DNA of 64,000 nucleotides from Octodonta nipae (Eukaryota > Arthropoda > Insecta > Coleoptera > Chrysomelidae), in contig CM067220.1 in assembly GCA_034190945.1 (NCBI GenBank), forward strand, positions 102,411,869-102,475,868. Direction: 5' to 3'. The notes under the pieces are model-generated. The model worked only from the letters and a program-made list of their open reading frames with translations. It had not been told where the DNA came from and did no database searches. Numbering within the stretch: position 1 is the stretch's first letter; each line of letters opens with the position of its first letter. The position numbers and the translations under genes were made by a program. Below, in pieces: positions 43,561-56,769 of this stretch.

Positions 43561-44712
43561 TAAACCCTCTACTATGCTCATATTCTCCGCCCACTCTCTT
43601 CCCTCTGATCAATTACGGCAGACTACGCTCCCACCGGATCACATGAATACCGGCGCTCCACCACTCGAAAGTCCTATTCGCTTTGAGCATACGAGTTATC
43701 AACTACACCCTCGCGTTGAAAATGTCTGCCGCAAAGGCAAATAAAACGTAAGGAAAAAATTCCACTAGACATCGGCAAAACAGCCCAGAAAACCAAAATG
43801 AATCCATTTGTTGCAACTTATTTTGGCAAACCAAGACAGTTATATAATTTATTTCAAATGCACACATGTAGAAATAACGAATTTCTCACAAACCCTAACT
43901 TAAAGAATTGAAAAGGGTTACCGATGAATCGAGAAAACGTGACAACAACGCCAGGGAGAACTCATATACTACAAGTCCGCATTTACGTTCAGCCAAGGAC
44001 ACCGCCGCGAGTCCGTCAGGATTGATTTGATGCATTTTAGTCAATCAACATTACTTTCCAGACATCCATCTACACAACGAAACCTTGAGAACGATATTAT
44101 GTTACAATTTAGACGAGATATCAGTGCTATTTTACGCCCTCGGGATATTACAGAATCGATATTAGATAACGAAATACTAGACGCAACACACACCGGATAC
44201 ATGGATATTTCTCCTTCCTCGATGTTAGAATGCGAATTTACAAACTCTCAAGATGTATCCCTACCTGTCTGGAGATGATATCGTAGAAATATTTCCAGTT
44301 AGAGTTACCTCGAATGTACAAATTTAGAATGTAGGTTGTAAGTTGTAAGTGCATAAGATCAGTAGATTGCAACGGCAGCTATTCGTCAGCTCTCCTTTAA
44401 GGGCAATTAAGCACGTTCAGTAAAAAAAAGAACATGAACAGAATAAGGATGACAAGTAAAATCGCTTCACAATTTAGTTTTATAGAATTTAACAACACTA
44501 AAGTAAACTTTATCTAAAGTAACTATAATCAGGAATCGAAACATTCGTTTTCGACTGGTCGTTGAGATTTTCACTCGTCTTATCTTTTCTATAACCATAA
44601 GTATTTGGAATTTGAACGAAAAAGATTCTACATTATGATTAAGCAGTAAAAATTAAATATTAGAGTCATGTAATACTGTCAAATTCTAAATTTTACATAA
44701 TCTTTATTGCCA
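43561..44712 (+). other. Probable PLE 3' region
   Basis: Lies between the coding relic and a ribozyme-like motif on the same strand, so it is probably the 3' untranslated and pLTR part. It contains an 83-codon plus frame at 44027 with no recognised family. The base composition is more balanced than the surroundings up to about 44300. Confidence 0.4.
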
Positions 44713-44748
44713 CTGACAACGGGGTTTGACCAAAAACCCGTAACGTTT
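44713..44748 (+). ncRNA. Hammerhead-like motif, decayed 3' core
   Basis: CTGACAA, then CGGGGTTT, loop GACCA, AAAACCCG (7 pairs with one mismatch), then TAACGTTT where GAAACGTT is expected. The sixth base of CUGANGA is A, and the GAAA box has lost bases. Orientation agrees with the PLE relic upstream. Confidence 0.5.
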
Positions 44749-44799
44749 GGAATATGCTGACAGTATTTTCTACAATTGTGGAGTTATACCCAAGCCCAA

Positions 44800-45480
44800 C
44801 ATTAATTGCTAGAGTTTTAGGTGTAAACTGATTTCATTGCCCCAAATATTCAATAGAAAATGCTTCAATAAGTTTTTTCTATCAGCCCTAGCCGAAAAAC
44901 TTGTCGATTTCTCCCTCCTCCTTCTAGTCCAACGCCTATAAATTTGCCTCCCCCATCTAAAACACTTGCTACGTCTATAGTCTCCAACATCTCCTCAGTA
45001 GCGCTGTTATTTCCAGGGATATAGCTGTAGCTATGCCAACTTCTTTCTAAAACCCTTGTTTTTACACAAAGGTTATGACAACAAAATCATTTCTGGCCTT
45101 GTTATAAATAGTCAGTCCACTGATCTTTACCAGAGAAAACACCTTTTATAAGTTTTTTCTTAATTCCAGGGATTCCAAGCAAAATATTGTACCAAGGGGG
45201 TTTTGGTATTTCGCCTGGTGGTATTCAATTAATTAGCAGTAAAATAAGAACCCAAGATCACTCCGACGGCGCTATTAGTTTCGGAGATATAGACATGCTA
45301 TGGCTATGAAAAAGCTAAAGCTGGAATATAAATAGTTTCTCCGGATGGATTAGGGCCATAAAATCATTTTCAATATTTTAGCAATTACTTAGGAATAAAA
45401 ATGTCTCTGATGTTTATAACGGTAAATAAAGAGGGCGAGAAGTGAACTACGAGGAAGTTTGGGCATTTTAACCTTAAGTC
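44800..45480. repeat. Dispersed repeat with two related halves
   Basis: Two stretches share GCGCTGTTA/GCGCTATTA, then TTTC(C/G)(A/G)G(G/A)GATATAG, then GTAGCTATG/CATGCTATGGCTATG (about 45001-45035 and 45268-45310). AAATCATTT..GGCC phrases also recur. Family unknown. Confidence 0.4.
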
Positions 45481-45834
45481 ATGTACCAATTATTCTTCAT
45501 CTTCTATCTTCTTCTATACTATTATAAAAATGTAGTTGTATCTTTTTTTGTTGCAAAGCTTATAGTTTGGCTTCAAATCTGGCATACATTTTATCTCCCT
45601 AAATTGACAGAAACAGTAGATAACACACAGTTAGTCAATTGGTTCCACCGCATGTACCAAATATTAGATACTTACATCAGCTTAGCTTTTATTCAAAATT
45701 CGAAATATGCCCATATAACATGTTTCGATTTAAAAAAAAATCAACTAATACATCAAGTGTAATTCTATAGTGTTCCATACCTAAGACAGCTAAAACTAAG
45801 AGCGGAGTAGAATTACGGATTTAATAAATCTTGA
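45481..45834. other. Unassigned gap before the satellite
   Basis: A 93-codon plus frame at 45481-45762 has no recognised family; it is Leu/Tyr-rich as expected of AT-rich noise. Confidence 0.35.
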
Positions 45835-47845
45835 AAAACGATATATTAGGTCGCCCATAATTAGCTGCATATATACAATGTGGTTGAAATAAGGGGGAAG
45901 TTATAGGGGTTGGTGCGAAAACGATATATCGAGTGGACCATAAACAGTTGCATATAGCAGAAAAACTGGTGGAGTTGAATTATATTTATACAGGGTGGAT
46001 AACAAAATTTTATATTGTTAGGGTCGTAAGTAGTAGCATATCAATGTGGGAGAAATAAGGGTAAATAAGAATTATATTTATACAGGGTGGATAAAAAATA
46101 TGTAATGTAAGCAGTTAGGATATTAGAATTTTCTTGAGCTATTATTATAGTTATGAAATGGGTTGAAAAAATGTTAGAAGCAATTTTTTATACAGGGTGG
46201 TTGAAATAGAAGATAGAGTGGAATTATAGTTTATACAGTGGTTAAAAATTGTTTTATATCCACAAGTAGTTCACAAGTAGCATATTATAGGATGGTTGAA
46301 ATATGTAGCAGAGAACAACTACAGCTCTATACAGGTGGGTTTAAAAAATATTATAAAGGAATGTTATGATCTACAAACTGTTTCATATACCGGATACATG
46401 AAATATAGAGTGGACTAGAATTCTGAGTATACAGGGTGGTGAAAAAATGTCATATTCGGTGGCCCATAAGTAGTTGCCTATACAAGTTTGTTGAAATATA
46501 GCGTGGAGTAGAATAATAATTATATAGTATGGATAAAAAGTTACAAAAATTTTGTTATATAGAGTACCTGAAATATGGGGCGAAGTCAAGTTATAGGTAC
46601 ACGGTGTGATTCAAACAAAGTTAGAAAAAGTTGCAAATGAAGGATTGTTTAAATGAAGTATGGAAAGAAATTATATTTTATATTGTGGTTCAAAAAATTT
46701 GAGGAAAAATTGTGAATCAGTTACATAAAAAGGATATTTGAAATATAGGGAAGAGTAGAGGTAAGTAGTTTAATATTTAAAAATTGTTACATAGGGTGAC
46801 CCATAAGCAGTGGCAGTTTTGGTGCAATTTATTGTAAATTGATGGATTTATGTTTATACAGGGTGGTACAAAAAATGTCAACTGGGTAGCCGATACGTAG
46901 TTGCACATACAAAGTTATTGAAATAGAGGGTGGAGTAGAATTATCGTTTAACAGCGTGGATAAAAAAATGGTTGGAAAAAGATAGAACATGAGCTGTTGC
47001 ATATATGCAATATTTGAAACATGGGGCGAAGTAAAACTATGGTTATACAATGTGGTTAAAACATGTTAGAAAAGGTTGCATATAAGGGGTGGTTGACATA
47101 TAAGGGGGAGACAAATTATATTTTCCAGGATGGTTAAATAATATCTCAAAAATTAGCGTAGTCCATAAGTAGCTGCATATACAGCATAGTTGAAATATTT
47201 TGTAGAATAAAATTATAGTTATACAGGATCATTCATCAAAAACTGATAGAGTAATAAATTATAATGGGTGACTAATTGGCAGTAGTATATACAAGATACT
47301 TTAAATATAGGTTGAAGTATAGCTATAAAAGGCAGTTCTTAAAAATACTGAATAAAATTGTTATACAGGGTGACCATCAATAGTTGCGGTTTGGGTGAAA
47401 TGGGTTGAGATTGGTGAATTTAGTTATACAGAAAGGTACAAAAAATGTTATATTGGGTGACCCATAAGTAGTTGTATATAAGGTGGTTGAGATCGGGGGC
47501 TTAGTAAAATTATAGTTTTACAGGGTGGATTAAAAAATATTTAAAATAATTTGTTATATATGGTAGACGGTGAACAGTTGTATTCTGCTATATGGAATAC
47601 TTGAAATATGGGGCGAAGCAAAATTATATTTATACGTTGTGTTTAACACAATGTTAGAAAAAGTTGCATATAAAGGCCGATTAAAATTATAATTTACGAA
47701 GTGGCTCAAAAGTGTGGAGTACAACTATAATTAGGTAATTAAGAAATGTTATATTGTTACAGTTATACAAGGTGGTTCCAATAAATATTGAATAAAATTC
47801 TGATATAATGTGGCCCATAAGCAAGTTTTGTATATTGGTTAGCCC
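45835..47845 (+). repeat. 2-kb CAGGGTGG satellite array
   Basis: The longest array of this family. CCATAAGTAGTTGCATATA-type links recur at about 45852, 45938, 46462, 46800, 47162, 47462 and 47812. TATACAGGGTGG or variants recur roughly every 60-130 bp. Units are poorly homogenised and vary in length, so the array is old. It ends about 45 bp before a Helitron 3' terminus. Confidence 0.85.
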
Positions 47846-47890
47846 ATCTGTTTCATAAGCTATTTCCTTTTGCAAATTCGACATGCCATA

Positions 47891-47918
47891 CGCGGTTGAA
47901 ACCGCGGGTAACGGCTAG
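47891..47918 (+). mobile_element. Helitron 3' terminus
   Basis: CGCGGTT, GA, AACCGCG (7-bp hairpin at 47891-47906), 8 nt, then CTAG at 47915-47918 followed by T. This matches Helitron end rules, and the context CGCGG..CGCGGG.AACGGCTAGT resembles Helitron-like ends in insects. The hairpin differs from that of the 21-kb Helitron. The 5' end was not located, but the satellite probably belongs to this element. Confidence 0.7.
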
Positions 47919-48114
47919 TTAGTGATAAATTAGGTTCCCAGTGTCACCCCAGAAATAAAACTATGACAATTTTTTTCTACCACTGGCATAGACCATTATT
48001 TCTCGCGTAACAAATTAGCAATACATTGTGGAGTCATGTCTCAATTAGGAGTTATGAAATGGCTGTGCTAGCTGACAGATATAAATTTTCGATAGGTTGG
48101 TATTCTTCCAGCGT

Positions 48115-49390
48115 TTTACCCGCCTTCCAAAAAGGCGGCGGTTATCAATTCGGCTTTATTTTTTATTTGAAGGTTGTTTGATTTCGTCAGCAAATGTGAA
48201 CCGATTTGGATAATTATTTTTTTGTTTAACAGGGTGTACATCCGAATTTTTAAAAAAAAATGCTACTGCTAAATGGGCAAAATTTGGGATTGAAAACGTA
48301 CCTGTATGGTTTTAGGTGCTATATTAGTCTATTTCTCCACAATCCCTTACCAATTTATATAGTTTTATATACTGCATTCTATTAAGGAAGATCCCCAGGC
48401 ATTCTATTATGGAAAATAACGACGTGGTCTCATATATTTTTCTACGACCTGTAACATGTTATTCAAAAAATCGCCGAAAATGCCAATATATCAAAAACAC
48501 CATCGAAGTGTCTTAAGTGACATTTCCTTGTAAATATTTTAATTCCAACTTAATAGTGCGGAAGCTATAGACACTGAAAGTTTGCAAGAATGTAAGTAGT
48601 ATAATTAATTTTATTGGACACATTTTCGGCTTATTAAATCAACAAATATTAAACTCCTTTTGTTTGTATAGTTAACTATGAATTTACTTGAAAAGTTTTC
48701 AATAATGCGACGACGGGGCTGTTAGTGTCACGCCGAGTACGTATAAGAAGACTGTTGCCAAGGTACAGGCTAAATGCCGATTGGTTCGGCCATTTTTTGT
48801 ACAAATTTCCGGTATACTATAGCAACAGGAGAACAGATGTTTAGTGTTTGTCGCTGTGTTGCCTGATCTGAAGATTTAAAGTACATCTCAAGATAGCTGT
48901 ATAATTTTATCGTTTTGGTAATTAAATTTTATTAAATTTAAGCCGTAAAAATACAAACCACCTTAATTATAAAATGTTTACAACATACATATTACGAAGT
49001 ATTGTCAATGTTTTATTTTTTTTGACAAAATTGGTAGGTACATTAAATTTTTTATTACCTACTTAGTAGGTAATTAATTCTAATATCAACTTAATATAAA
49101 TGGATTATCTCTTGAAGTCGAATGCGTAAAAAATATTGATTTTTAGGAATTTTCTCTTCAAGCAATCTGGCAATCCTGCATGTTTCTTAAAAACCTGCAC
49201 TGGTCTGTACAACTGCATAACACGCAGAGCGTCATGTTGTCGATTTTAAAGTTGATTCTTATTGGTGGAAAATGAGCACAAAATAGCCGTGGCTCTGGTG
49301 TCACATACTCCTGGACTAAAATGGAGTCGCAACACATGTCAAGCTCTAAATTGCTATTCGGTGTGATCACACACAGGGTATTTAACAAAC
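48115..49390 (+). repeat. Second copy of the GACTTCCAAAAAGG dispersed repeat
   Basis: Begins CGCCTTCCAAAAAGGCGGCG, TTATCAATTCGG. It shares ordered blocks with 36566-37310, then carries an extra ~430 bp (about 48725-49160) absent there, before the shared CAACACATGTCAA, TCTAAATTGCTATTCGG ending. The extra block includes AAGCAATCTGGCAATCC, whose complement resembles 57450 (GCCAGATTGCTTGGAGAGAA). Confidence 0.65.
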
Positions 49391-51860
49391 AACATCATAA
49401 AGTAAAGTGATGAAAGCAATAGTAATCATAATTAATTAAATTAAACATATTTTTGGTTTATTAAGTAAACGTTCATTTTGTTTGTATAGCTGTTACTTGC
49501 CAATTTTTAAAAAATTATCATTCTGTGATGACGAGGTTATACATATAAAATAAAAAGTAAAGAATAAAAACTACCCAAGTACAAAATAAAACTAAAAAAA
49601 TTAAAAGTAAGCATTTATAAAAATTAACAGTCTGCAAAGTAGAATAAATGGTGGAAAATAATCAACAAGACATAACAATAAATGTCACATTCACTGTTGT
49701 TAGGTAGCTACACAGTAAGTAAAGAATGTAAATAATAAAAGTGCTCATTCTGTTGAAACTGATTACCAACATATCTAGTATATTTTTGAAGTCGGTGCCA
49801 AGCAATAATCAAGTTTGATGAAGTCGTAGATATGTAAGCAATGCAGGATATTAGGTAACATTTTTAATGTTTTATTTTAGTTATGCGATTTGTAATAACT
49901 TTGGTAAATATTTTACAAGTTAGATTGATCCTTTTCTTATGTAAAAATATATCTTCACTAATTTAGGTCTTTGGAGTGTCCCCTTTTGACAAGCATGCAT
50001 CTACGAGATCCCATATTTCTTTTCATCAAATTGAAGTTTGGCTCTTCTCTCTTGTTTCCCTCTATTTATTTTAACTTCAATTTCGTGGTAGATGTGTTTT
50101 TATTATTTTATTAGTTTATTCTTTCCTAAACCCATAAGTATTTATATTAATTATTTGTCTTTTGTTCTATTTTGTTCTTAGTAATTGGGATAGGTTTAAT
50201 TGAAATACATAAATCTTTTTCAGAAGCCAACTCGAAATAGTGTTTCTTCAGGGCAATTTATTCACCGTTTATTACAAATTAATATCATAAATCCTATGAA
50301 CAAAACTTGAAACAGTAAGCCTTCTATATCATTGAATTATCGCTTTATATGATTCTGTTCGATTTTTCCAATACCCTTCATTTGGGGGAAAGTAAAAAAT
50401 ATGAACATCTGCCTTCATTAATAGAAAACTTTTGATCAATAAGTCACATTAAAAATCTGTTAATTTTTAATTGACGAAAATTTCATAAGTGGCAACACAA
50501 GACAATTAGCAGTAATTAAAACACAACATCTGACCTAAGTGACGTAAACGTAATTACGGATACAAATGAATACAATCATTGAACTCATTGCAAATGGCAC
50601 CCACATTGCACTCAGCACAGGCTCCACTCGAAATGTTGACAAGAAAGCTCGCAGCTTAATTGAGGGGTGCAAACAAAAATTCATCACATCAAAACAAAAG
50701 CACCTCACACTTTATTATGGAAATCACCCTACATATGTGTTGTACCAAAGATTTGCAAAGCTGCAATACTAATGAGACGTATTGTGAGATTTTGAACTCA
50801 CCATTACAAAATGATTAAAAAAATTCCATTCTTATATATTACAATAACACGGCTAAAACGACAAGATCTAAGACATGTACTAATTTAAGAATAAGTTTAA
50901 TCCGTTCTAAAATGTTTAGTATAAGCAAGATTTCCTGTGATTTCATGATAAATGCTCTGTAACTACAAATAATTTCTACAAGAAATATATTCTTGCTTAA
51001 TAATCATTTTTATTACAAAGAACTCATAGATCAGTGACATATTTTCAAATATACATCAATTAAAAAACTCTAGAGTTTCCTCAATTATTGGCTTTTAAGC
51101 AGAAGTAAAGACTTCGCTTTCATGTCAATCAAAAGACGTCATCTGTACATAAAATTACTGGTAATTCTTAAATTATTTATTTATTTAGTAGCTCCTACGC
51201 AATACACAGATAATCATATCAGATAAGTAATAATACAATGTAATGTATCCTGTAAGAGAGAGATGAACTCTCAGTACACAGGAGCTAAGAGAACACAAAA
51301 AAAATTAAAACTAATAAAAAATTGACTTACTTGCCAAAAGATTTATTTCTAATGAGCAGCAAAAGGTTGCATTTGACAAATGATAGTCTCCTACTGAGGG
51401 GAACATGGTCCGAAGATCCTACTTGCTAATTACAATTACGTATACATACACACATCCAAAATACAATGTAACATACAGTCTTACGTTCTATACTCATAGA
51501 TATATCATACACACATATACCGCTATACAAATATTCTTCTACATTTATATCTATAGTCTTCGAATTAATTTCTACATATTTCTTATAATTTATGGATTTG
51601 AAACCCATAGTTTTAGCTTTTTTTTATCATGTGTTTTCTACAATTCATAGCTTTAAAATGGTTGTCTAGTTTATTGAAATAAGTGAAGTAACAGTGATTT
51701 ATTTTTTGTTACACTATTCGATTGAAAATATTTATCTTTTAAGCTGTCATAATAAAACTTGAGGAATTCTAATATAAAACATTGTCTTATGCTTAAAGGA
51801 ATTTGATCTGCTGTTAGCTTATCTATTTAGGCTCTTTTTAGTAATGTGTTAGAATCAATT
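49391..51860. other. Unassigned AT-rich stretch
   Basis: A GAAGTCGGTGCCAAG repeat end at about 49790 is the only family feature seen. A 68-codon frame at 50566 has no recognised family. Nothing else. Confidence 0.4.
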
Positions 51861-51869
51861 TTAATTTTA

Positions 51870-52480
51870 CATTTGCCATTTAATTCTGTAATTCGCCTTT
51901 CAAAATTAATAGTAGAAATTTCTCCTTTTTTTCGGTAAAATTCAGGTGAGGCCCTATATCTTTAATTTTTTTCCAAATTTTACGGCTTATGTTTGGGAGA
52001 TAAGGTAGGGGGAATCGGTAAAAAATGTATATTTTTGTCAATATCTTTAAAATAATTTATTATAAAAATTTGAAAAAAATATATTTGTTTTCGCCCTAAT
52101 GAGCCCTTTCATTTTATATATTATATGATGTGTTAGACTCAATTTTAATTATATGTTTTCCATTTAATTCTGCAATTTGCCTCCCAAAATTAATAGTAGA
52201 AGTTTGTCCTTTTTTTCGGTAAAATTCAGGTGAGGTTCTATATCTTTTTCTTAATTTAAATTCTTATAGTTTCGGAGATATGGGGGGAACGGTCGATATT
52301 TTTAGTTTTCCCCCCAGAAGTACCCAATAAATCAAATTTTCTTCATTTAAGATATGTATTCCTGATCGGGATACCAAATTTCAACCTTTTTCGTCCAGTA
52401 CTTTAGGAAAAAATTGCTGTGATGTGAAAGAGCGAGATACCGGAGTGATATTATAAGGGTATCCGTATATTGTATATACG
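51870..52480 (-). repeat. Reversed copies of the ~280-bp repeat
   Basis: Two units read opposite to 1-1121: CATTTAATTCTGTAATTCGC at 51877 and CATTTAATTCTGCAATTTGC at 52160, 283 bp apart, each followed by TTTTTTCGGTAAAATTCAGG. The flank after the second unit has GTATATACGGAATCC, a partial version of the tail at 3934. Confidence 0.8.
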
Positions 52481-52489
52481 GAATCCTAA

Positions 52490-54050
52490 AAACGTAGATT
52501 CGTCACTAACACCAACAGACGATAAGTGAAACGTACTCTGCATTAGCCGGGCACAGATCGAAAAACTGTACGTTTGGATCAGGGACATCAGCTGTTAGTT
52601 GATATAGTATATTCATTTGGCAGGGATACACTTATGATTTCTTCCCTGGGAAATGTAGTACATGTCAATTTTATATCAGAAATTAATGTAATTGAGCACA
52701 GCCGGATGATGGCCACGTTATTCCGATCTGCCAGACTTTCGACACATTTGTTGTACACTATTTGCGATTTCCTGAGTCTGAGTCTTATCTCACATTTTGA
52801 GTTCTAAGTTCTGGCATGATATTTAACGGTGTGTTTTGGCGTATAGCAAATTTTGCAAGCTTACAGTGGATTCACATAAATTTTCAGCGGACAAACCTTA
52901 CATTTAACATTTTCAAACATATCTCTGACAATTTCAAGTGTGAGCTGGGCGAAAGATCACATAAACAATTCTATTCAGAAATTAAACTAAAAAATTGAGC
53001 CCATAGTATATATCCAATTCAATCATCTATTTGATAGTTTGCATACAACAAACAAAAATGCTGATCTACTGCTGTGCGAAATTTTGCTTATGGTTAACCT
53101 TAGTCATTACATTATTCTTAGATTCTATTTCGTAAAAAAAATGTCCAGATATCTCATTCTTTGTACGAGGTAACATTAGCTAACTTTCACAGTTATTGGC
53201 AAGTTTAATAGGAGTTTCGCAAATTAAATCACAAACACATTTTCACCGTTTTATTATAATAATCTAGTACGCACTGCAAAGAAAATATCCTGCGAAATAT
53301 CAATAATGTCGTGGTTCTTGCAAAGTGTACAATGAAACTGCACAATTTATAACAACGTTTAAATCTTTGTTCGCATTATTTTGTAAAGTTTGCTTTTAAT
53401 TAAATGCCATTCAAAGAAGCGATTGTCTGGCTTCAAAGTTTTGTTTTTTGTCATTCTTCACTGCGTTATTTCTTAGGGGTGGCAGTTCGTAGAGCCTAAC
53501 TAAATAAATTCTCCTTCGCCTCAACGCTTGCTAAATTATTAATATAATCTTCTTGTCCTATTAAAATGTCAAAGTATTATTACAGCAGAAAATTTAATAA
53601 ACCGAAAATTATATCATTTAACACCTTCAATATGCTTCCGGCATAATATCCTTCCCTAGATCCTTCGTATTATGCACCCGCCGTTTTGGTGAAATCTCGG
53701 GTGGACAAAAGAGAGGCCGGATTACAACACCACAATAGCACACACACATTACGAGAAGAACTTGACAATAAAGGCTTATGCATTCACAATAAAAAAAAAC
53801 TGAAATGCGGGTTGGTTTCGTAACGCAAATCATTCGGAGTATTACGTCACAATAACATTTTTAATGTAAAGGGAAAAAACCATCGGAAAGAGTGATAATG
53901 AATTTTGCATTTCCATTACGGTTTTCTCTATAGATAAGTCTATTCTGTTTGAAAGTAAAACTGACATTTCATACATAATATATATCTACAAGTTGGACAG
54001 AACAAGCTGAAAGTAAAATAGAGCGAAAGTTTATAGTTTAGTTCATACAG
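52490..54050. other. Unassigned stretch
   Basis: No recognised coding or repeat feature. 52500-52990 is less AT-rich and holds two open frames (77 and 60 codons) without family resemblance. Confidence 0.4.
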
Positions 54051-54059
54051 ACTACAACT

Positions 54060-54790
54060 CCAGGTTTAATTAAATCATCCGAATACAGTAAAGAAAGGTG
54101 TTATTAACTCATTATATGATAGAGCAAAGACCAACAGCTCTAAAGATAACAAATTCAACAGAGAAAAACAATTAAAAAAAATGTTCTTACTGGAAACAAT
54201 TACCTTTAATACAATTTATCAACAAAGAATTAAACAGATTGAACAGAAAAAAAAACATCGGATTCAACCCGGAACTTCTCTTAGTAACACTACTACTCAG
54301 GACAACCACATTTTAGTAACAACTATACCATATATACTCAGAAAGATTGAAAAGAATGGGCAACAGATTTAATCTCAAAACAGCATTCAAAACAAGAAAT
54401 ACACTGAAATCACTAATATCGAAAACAAAACCAACCAACAAAACTCAGAATTCAAAAAACTGCATATACAGATTCCTTGCTAGAGCAATAAGTTTTATAT
54501 TGGAGAAACATCGAGACCATTAAACATACGAATTACCGAACACAAGAATTACATAAAGAAACGACAATTTGAAAAATCTAAAATTTGTAAACATGCCTGG
54601 AACCTAGGCCATAAAATACAATTTGGCAATTCAACTATACTTCACAAAGAACAACATAATATAAAACGAAAAATAAAAGATTCTGCGTTTTAAATGAAGA
54701 TGATTGTATCGCTTCTACTTCTGTAGAATTCAGTCGTATCTGGTTACCGACAATTAAGGAAGAAGTTAGTAATGGCCATGTCCTTTTGAA
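54060..54790 (+). pseudogene. PLE C-terminal fragment with GIY-YIG domain
   Basis: Decayed PLE tail. HPEYSKEGVINSLYDRAKT near 54077 is the region after the reverse transcriptase. An open piece (54181-54372) leads to IPYILRKIEK at 54330, matching IPY.PG.SEKI. RFNLKTAFKTRNTLKSLISK follows at 54367. The GIY-YIG domain is split by a frameshift: CIYRF at 54463, then FYIGETSRPLNIRITEHKN at 54493, then KICKHAWNLGHKIQF. Downstream FRIWLP fits the C-terminal end. The order of motifs is the same as in the 62273-63667 protein, but the sequence is a different family. Confidence 0.8.
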
Positions 54791-56245
54791 CAACCCAGTA
54801 TCGGGATAGTTCATAAGGTTTTTCCTTGGTTTTCCCTTGTGACATTAATGAGATCGCATAAATAAAACAATCCTTTGATCACATTTTTAGCGAATGCGCT
54901 ATCTTATATCAAAGTCGTACGTACCTAGGAACGCCACTTATAAATTCTAAAGACAACTCTATCAAGTTCTTCCACCTTGACAGCTGTTTAACTGTGATAC
55001 ATGATCTTTAGAATTTTTTGTGCTACCTGTATATCTAAAAACAAGAAATTTTTCGTATGTTAACTTAAATGTCATATATCAAACTTTCATTTTGCATTTT
55101 ATATTTTCAATAAATGTTAAAGCCTTCGAAAACGAGGTCAGAATTGACCTGGAAGCATTAGGTTTTACCTTGTATATAAAGATTTTTGTTTCGATTGTGG
55201 TGTCATTTCCCAAGAACACATAAAAAAATTATTCATATTTATTATCGAACGTTGGTTCACAGGTTTCTGAAAACAATCTTTTCATTTAGAAATTTTGAGG
55301 TTCGGATTAATTTTTTATTCAACAAAATCAACAATACAAAATTATAATCGTCTTTCTAACAACCTGTCCGAATCTGAGACATGTTATATCTTTACTGACT
55401 GCACTATTAAGATAACGACAATCCTACAACAAATGGCTTGACACCTAACAAAGCAAAATATAGTACAAAGACATCCATAAATTTGTGTTTCCGAGCTCGA
55501 CAACATATGAAATTCTTTGTAAAAACATTTACTGGAATATGAAAACACATAATGTATGTCAGTTCTAGGAATGTGCATCATAACTGTCAATATTTCAACA
55601 AGGAATAAGAAAATACATTAAGTATGAATTTAAGCTATTCATGAATTATCCAATATCGACTAAGTAACAAATCAAAACACAAAAGATATCAACTCTCGTG
55701 CCCTGTAAATAATTACTTACGCATTGTCTTTGACCTAATATTAATTAATTATAATTTTCATTCACTTAATATTATGGGAAGAAAAATATCGAATCCTTTT
55801 AAATAAATCATCATTGAATTTTCTTGTGACAAAAGCTGACTATTAGCAAACTCATTAGGTTTTGTGAATTTAGCTTCAACTATAGAATCTTTTCCATTTA
55901 CTTCGAGGTAAATCATAAACTTATAAAATTGCATAATTTTCAACTTATATTGCAATTCAATTAGATTATAAGTCGTTTTTAGGGTTTCAAGGGTTTCAAA
56001 CATTCAATGAATGGAAACCCTTACAAAATTAATCTTATGGCCGTCGGTCACAACATATTTTCTCCGGAACTACTGGACGAAATCATTTGTTGGTATCAGT
56101 TTATGTTCTGGTGAAGCGATTAGAAGCACATAGCGTAAATAAATAATATTTTTTCTGAAAGATAATTGCGGCTTTCTGGTTTGTATTTTTCTGATTTTTT
56201 GGAAATAGCACCACAATTGATGGAAAATCTGTATATTTCAGATAG
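54791..56245. other. Unassigned stretch
   Basis: AT-rich; nothing recognised on either strand. GGGTTTCAAGGGTTTCAAAC at about 55982 is a minor local duplication. Confidence 0.4.
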
Positions 56246-56249
56246 TCCC

Positions 56250-56287
56250 GAAACGTTTCAGGGTCTAAATCAGACCCCTTTCTCCAT
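56250..56287 (-). ncRNA. Hammerhead-like motif, decayed 5' core
   Basis: Minus strand: ATGGAGA in place of CUGANGA, AAG, then GGGTCT, GATTT, AGACCC (a perfect 6-bp stem with a 5-nt loop), T, GAAACGTTTC. The stem-plus-GAAAC layout is that of a PLE motif; the 5' core box is degraded. Confidence 0.45.
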
Positions 56288-56299
56288 GAAAATAAAACT

Positions 56300-56765
56300 T
56301 AACACAACTGAACAAGGAAATTAAAAATTCAAAAGTTTCGGAATGAGAAATTAAGTCAGAATTTACATTAAGTGTTTGACAATAAAACTAATTTAACTAA
56401 TAGAATTTATAAATTTATAGCTAATTTGATATATGCAGGGTAGCACAAATAGATTCTAAAAATGATGTCATATAAAAAAGCTTAAAATTTGCAAGAATTT
56501 GAAAGGGTTATCTTTATCAGAATTCTAGGTATGACTGTTTTAAGGTAGTAGATTCGCCAAAAATTAGACCAAGGAAATTCTGAGGTTCCAGAGATCCCCT
56601 TACAGGGTTGTTCCAAAGGACATTACCGCAATTAATTTCATCCTTGATTATTGGGAACCAGGAACGGCTAAAATCTATAGAAGTTCTAGCGATACAACCG
56701 CTTTCATTTAATAAAATTAAAAACTTAAATTTTCTACTTTTCGAATTGTCGTTTCAGTAATATTA
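56300..56765. other. Unassigned stretch between PLE pieces
   Basis: No coding motif recognised. It may be PLE 3' or pLTR sequence since it lies between a ribozyme-like motif and a PLE tail, but these are on opposite strands. Confidence 0.35.
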
Positions 56766-56769
56766 GTGT

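Noticed and set aside
43561..43744. Separate gene after the decayed PLE
   Set aside because: It is in frame with the PLE C-terminal piece and ends soon; best seen as PLE 3' read-through.
45835..47845. CRISPR-like array
   Set aside because: Units vary in length and sequence throughout with no constant repeat and unique spacer; the host is eukaryotic and the pattern is that of a decayed satellite.
50566..50772. 68-codon frame with a regular amino-acid mix
   Set aside because: No motif, no neighbouring exon and no repeat copy; not distinguishable from chance.
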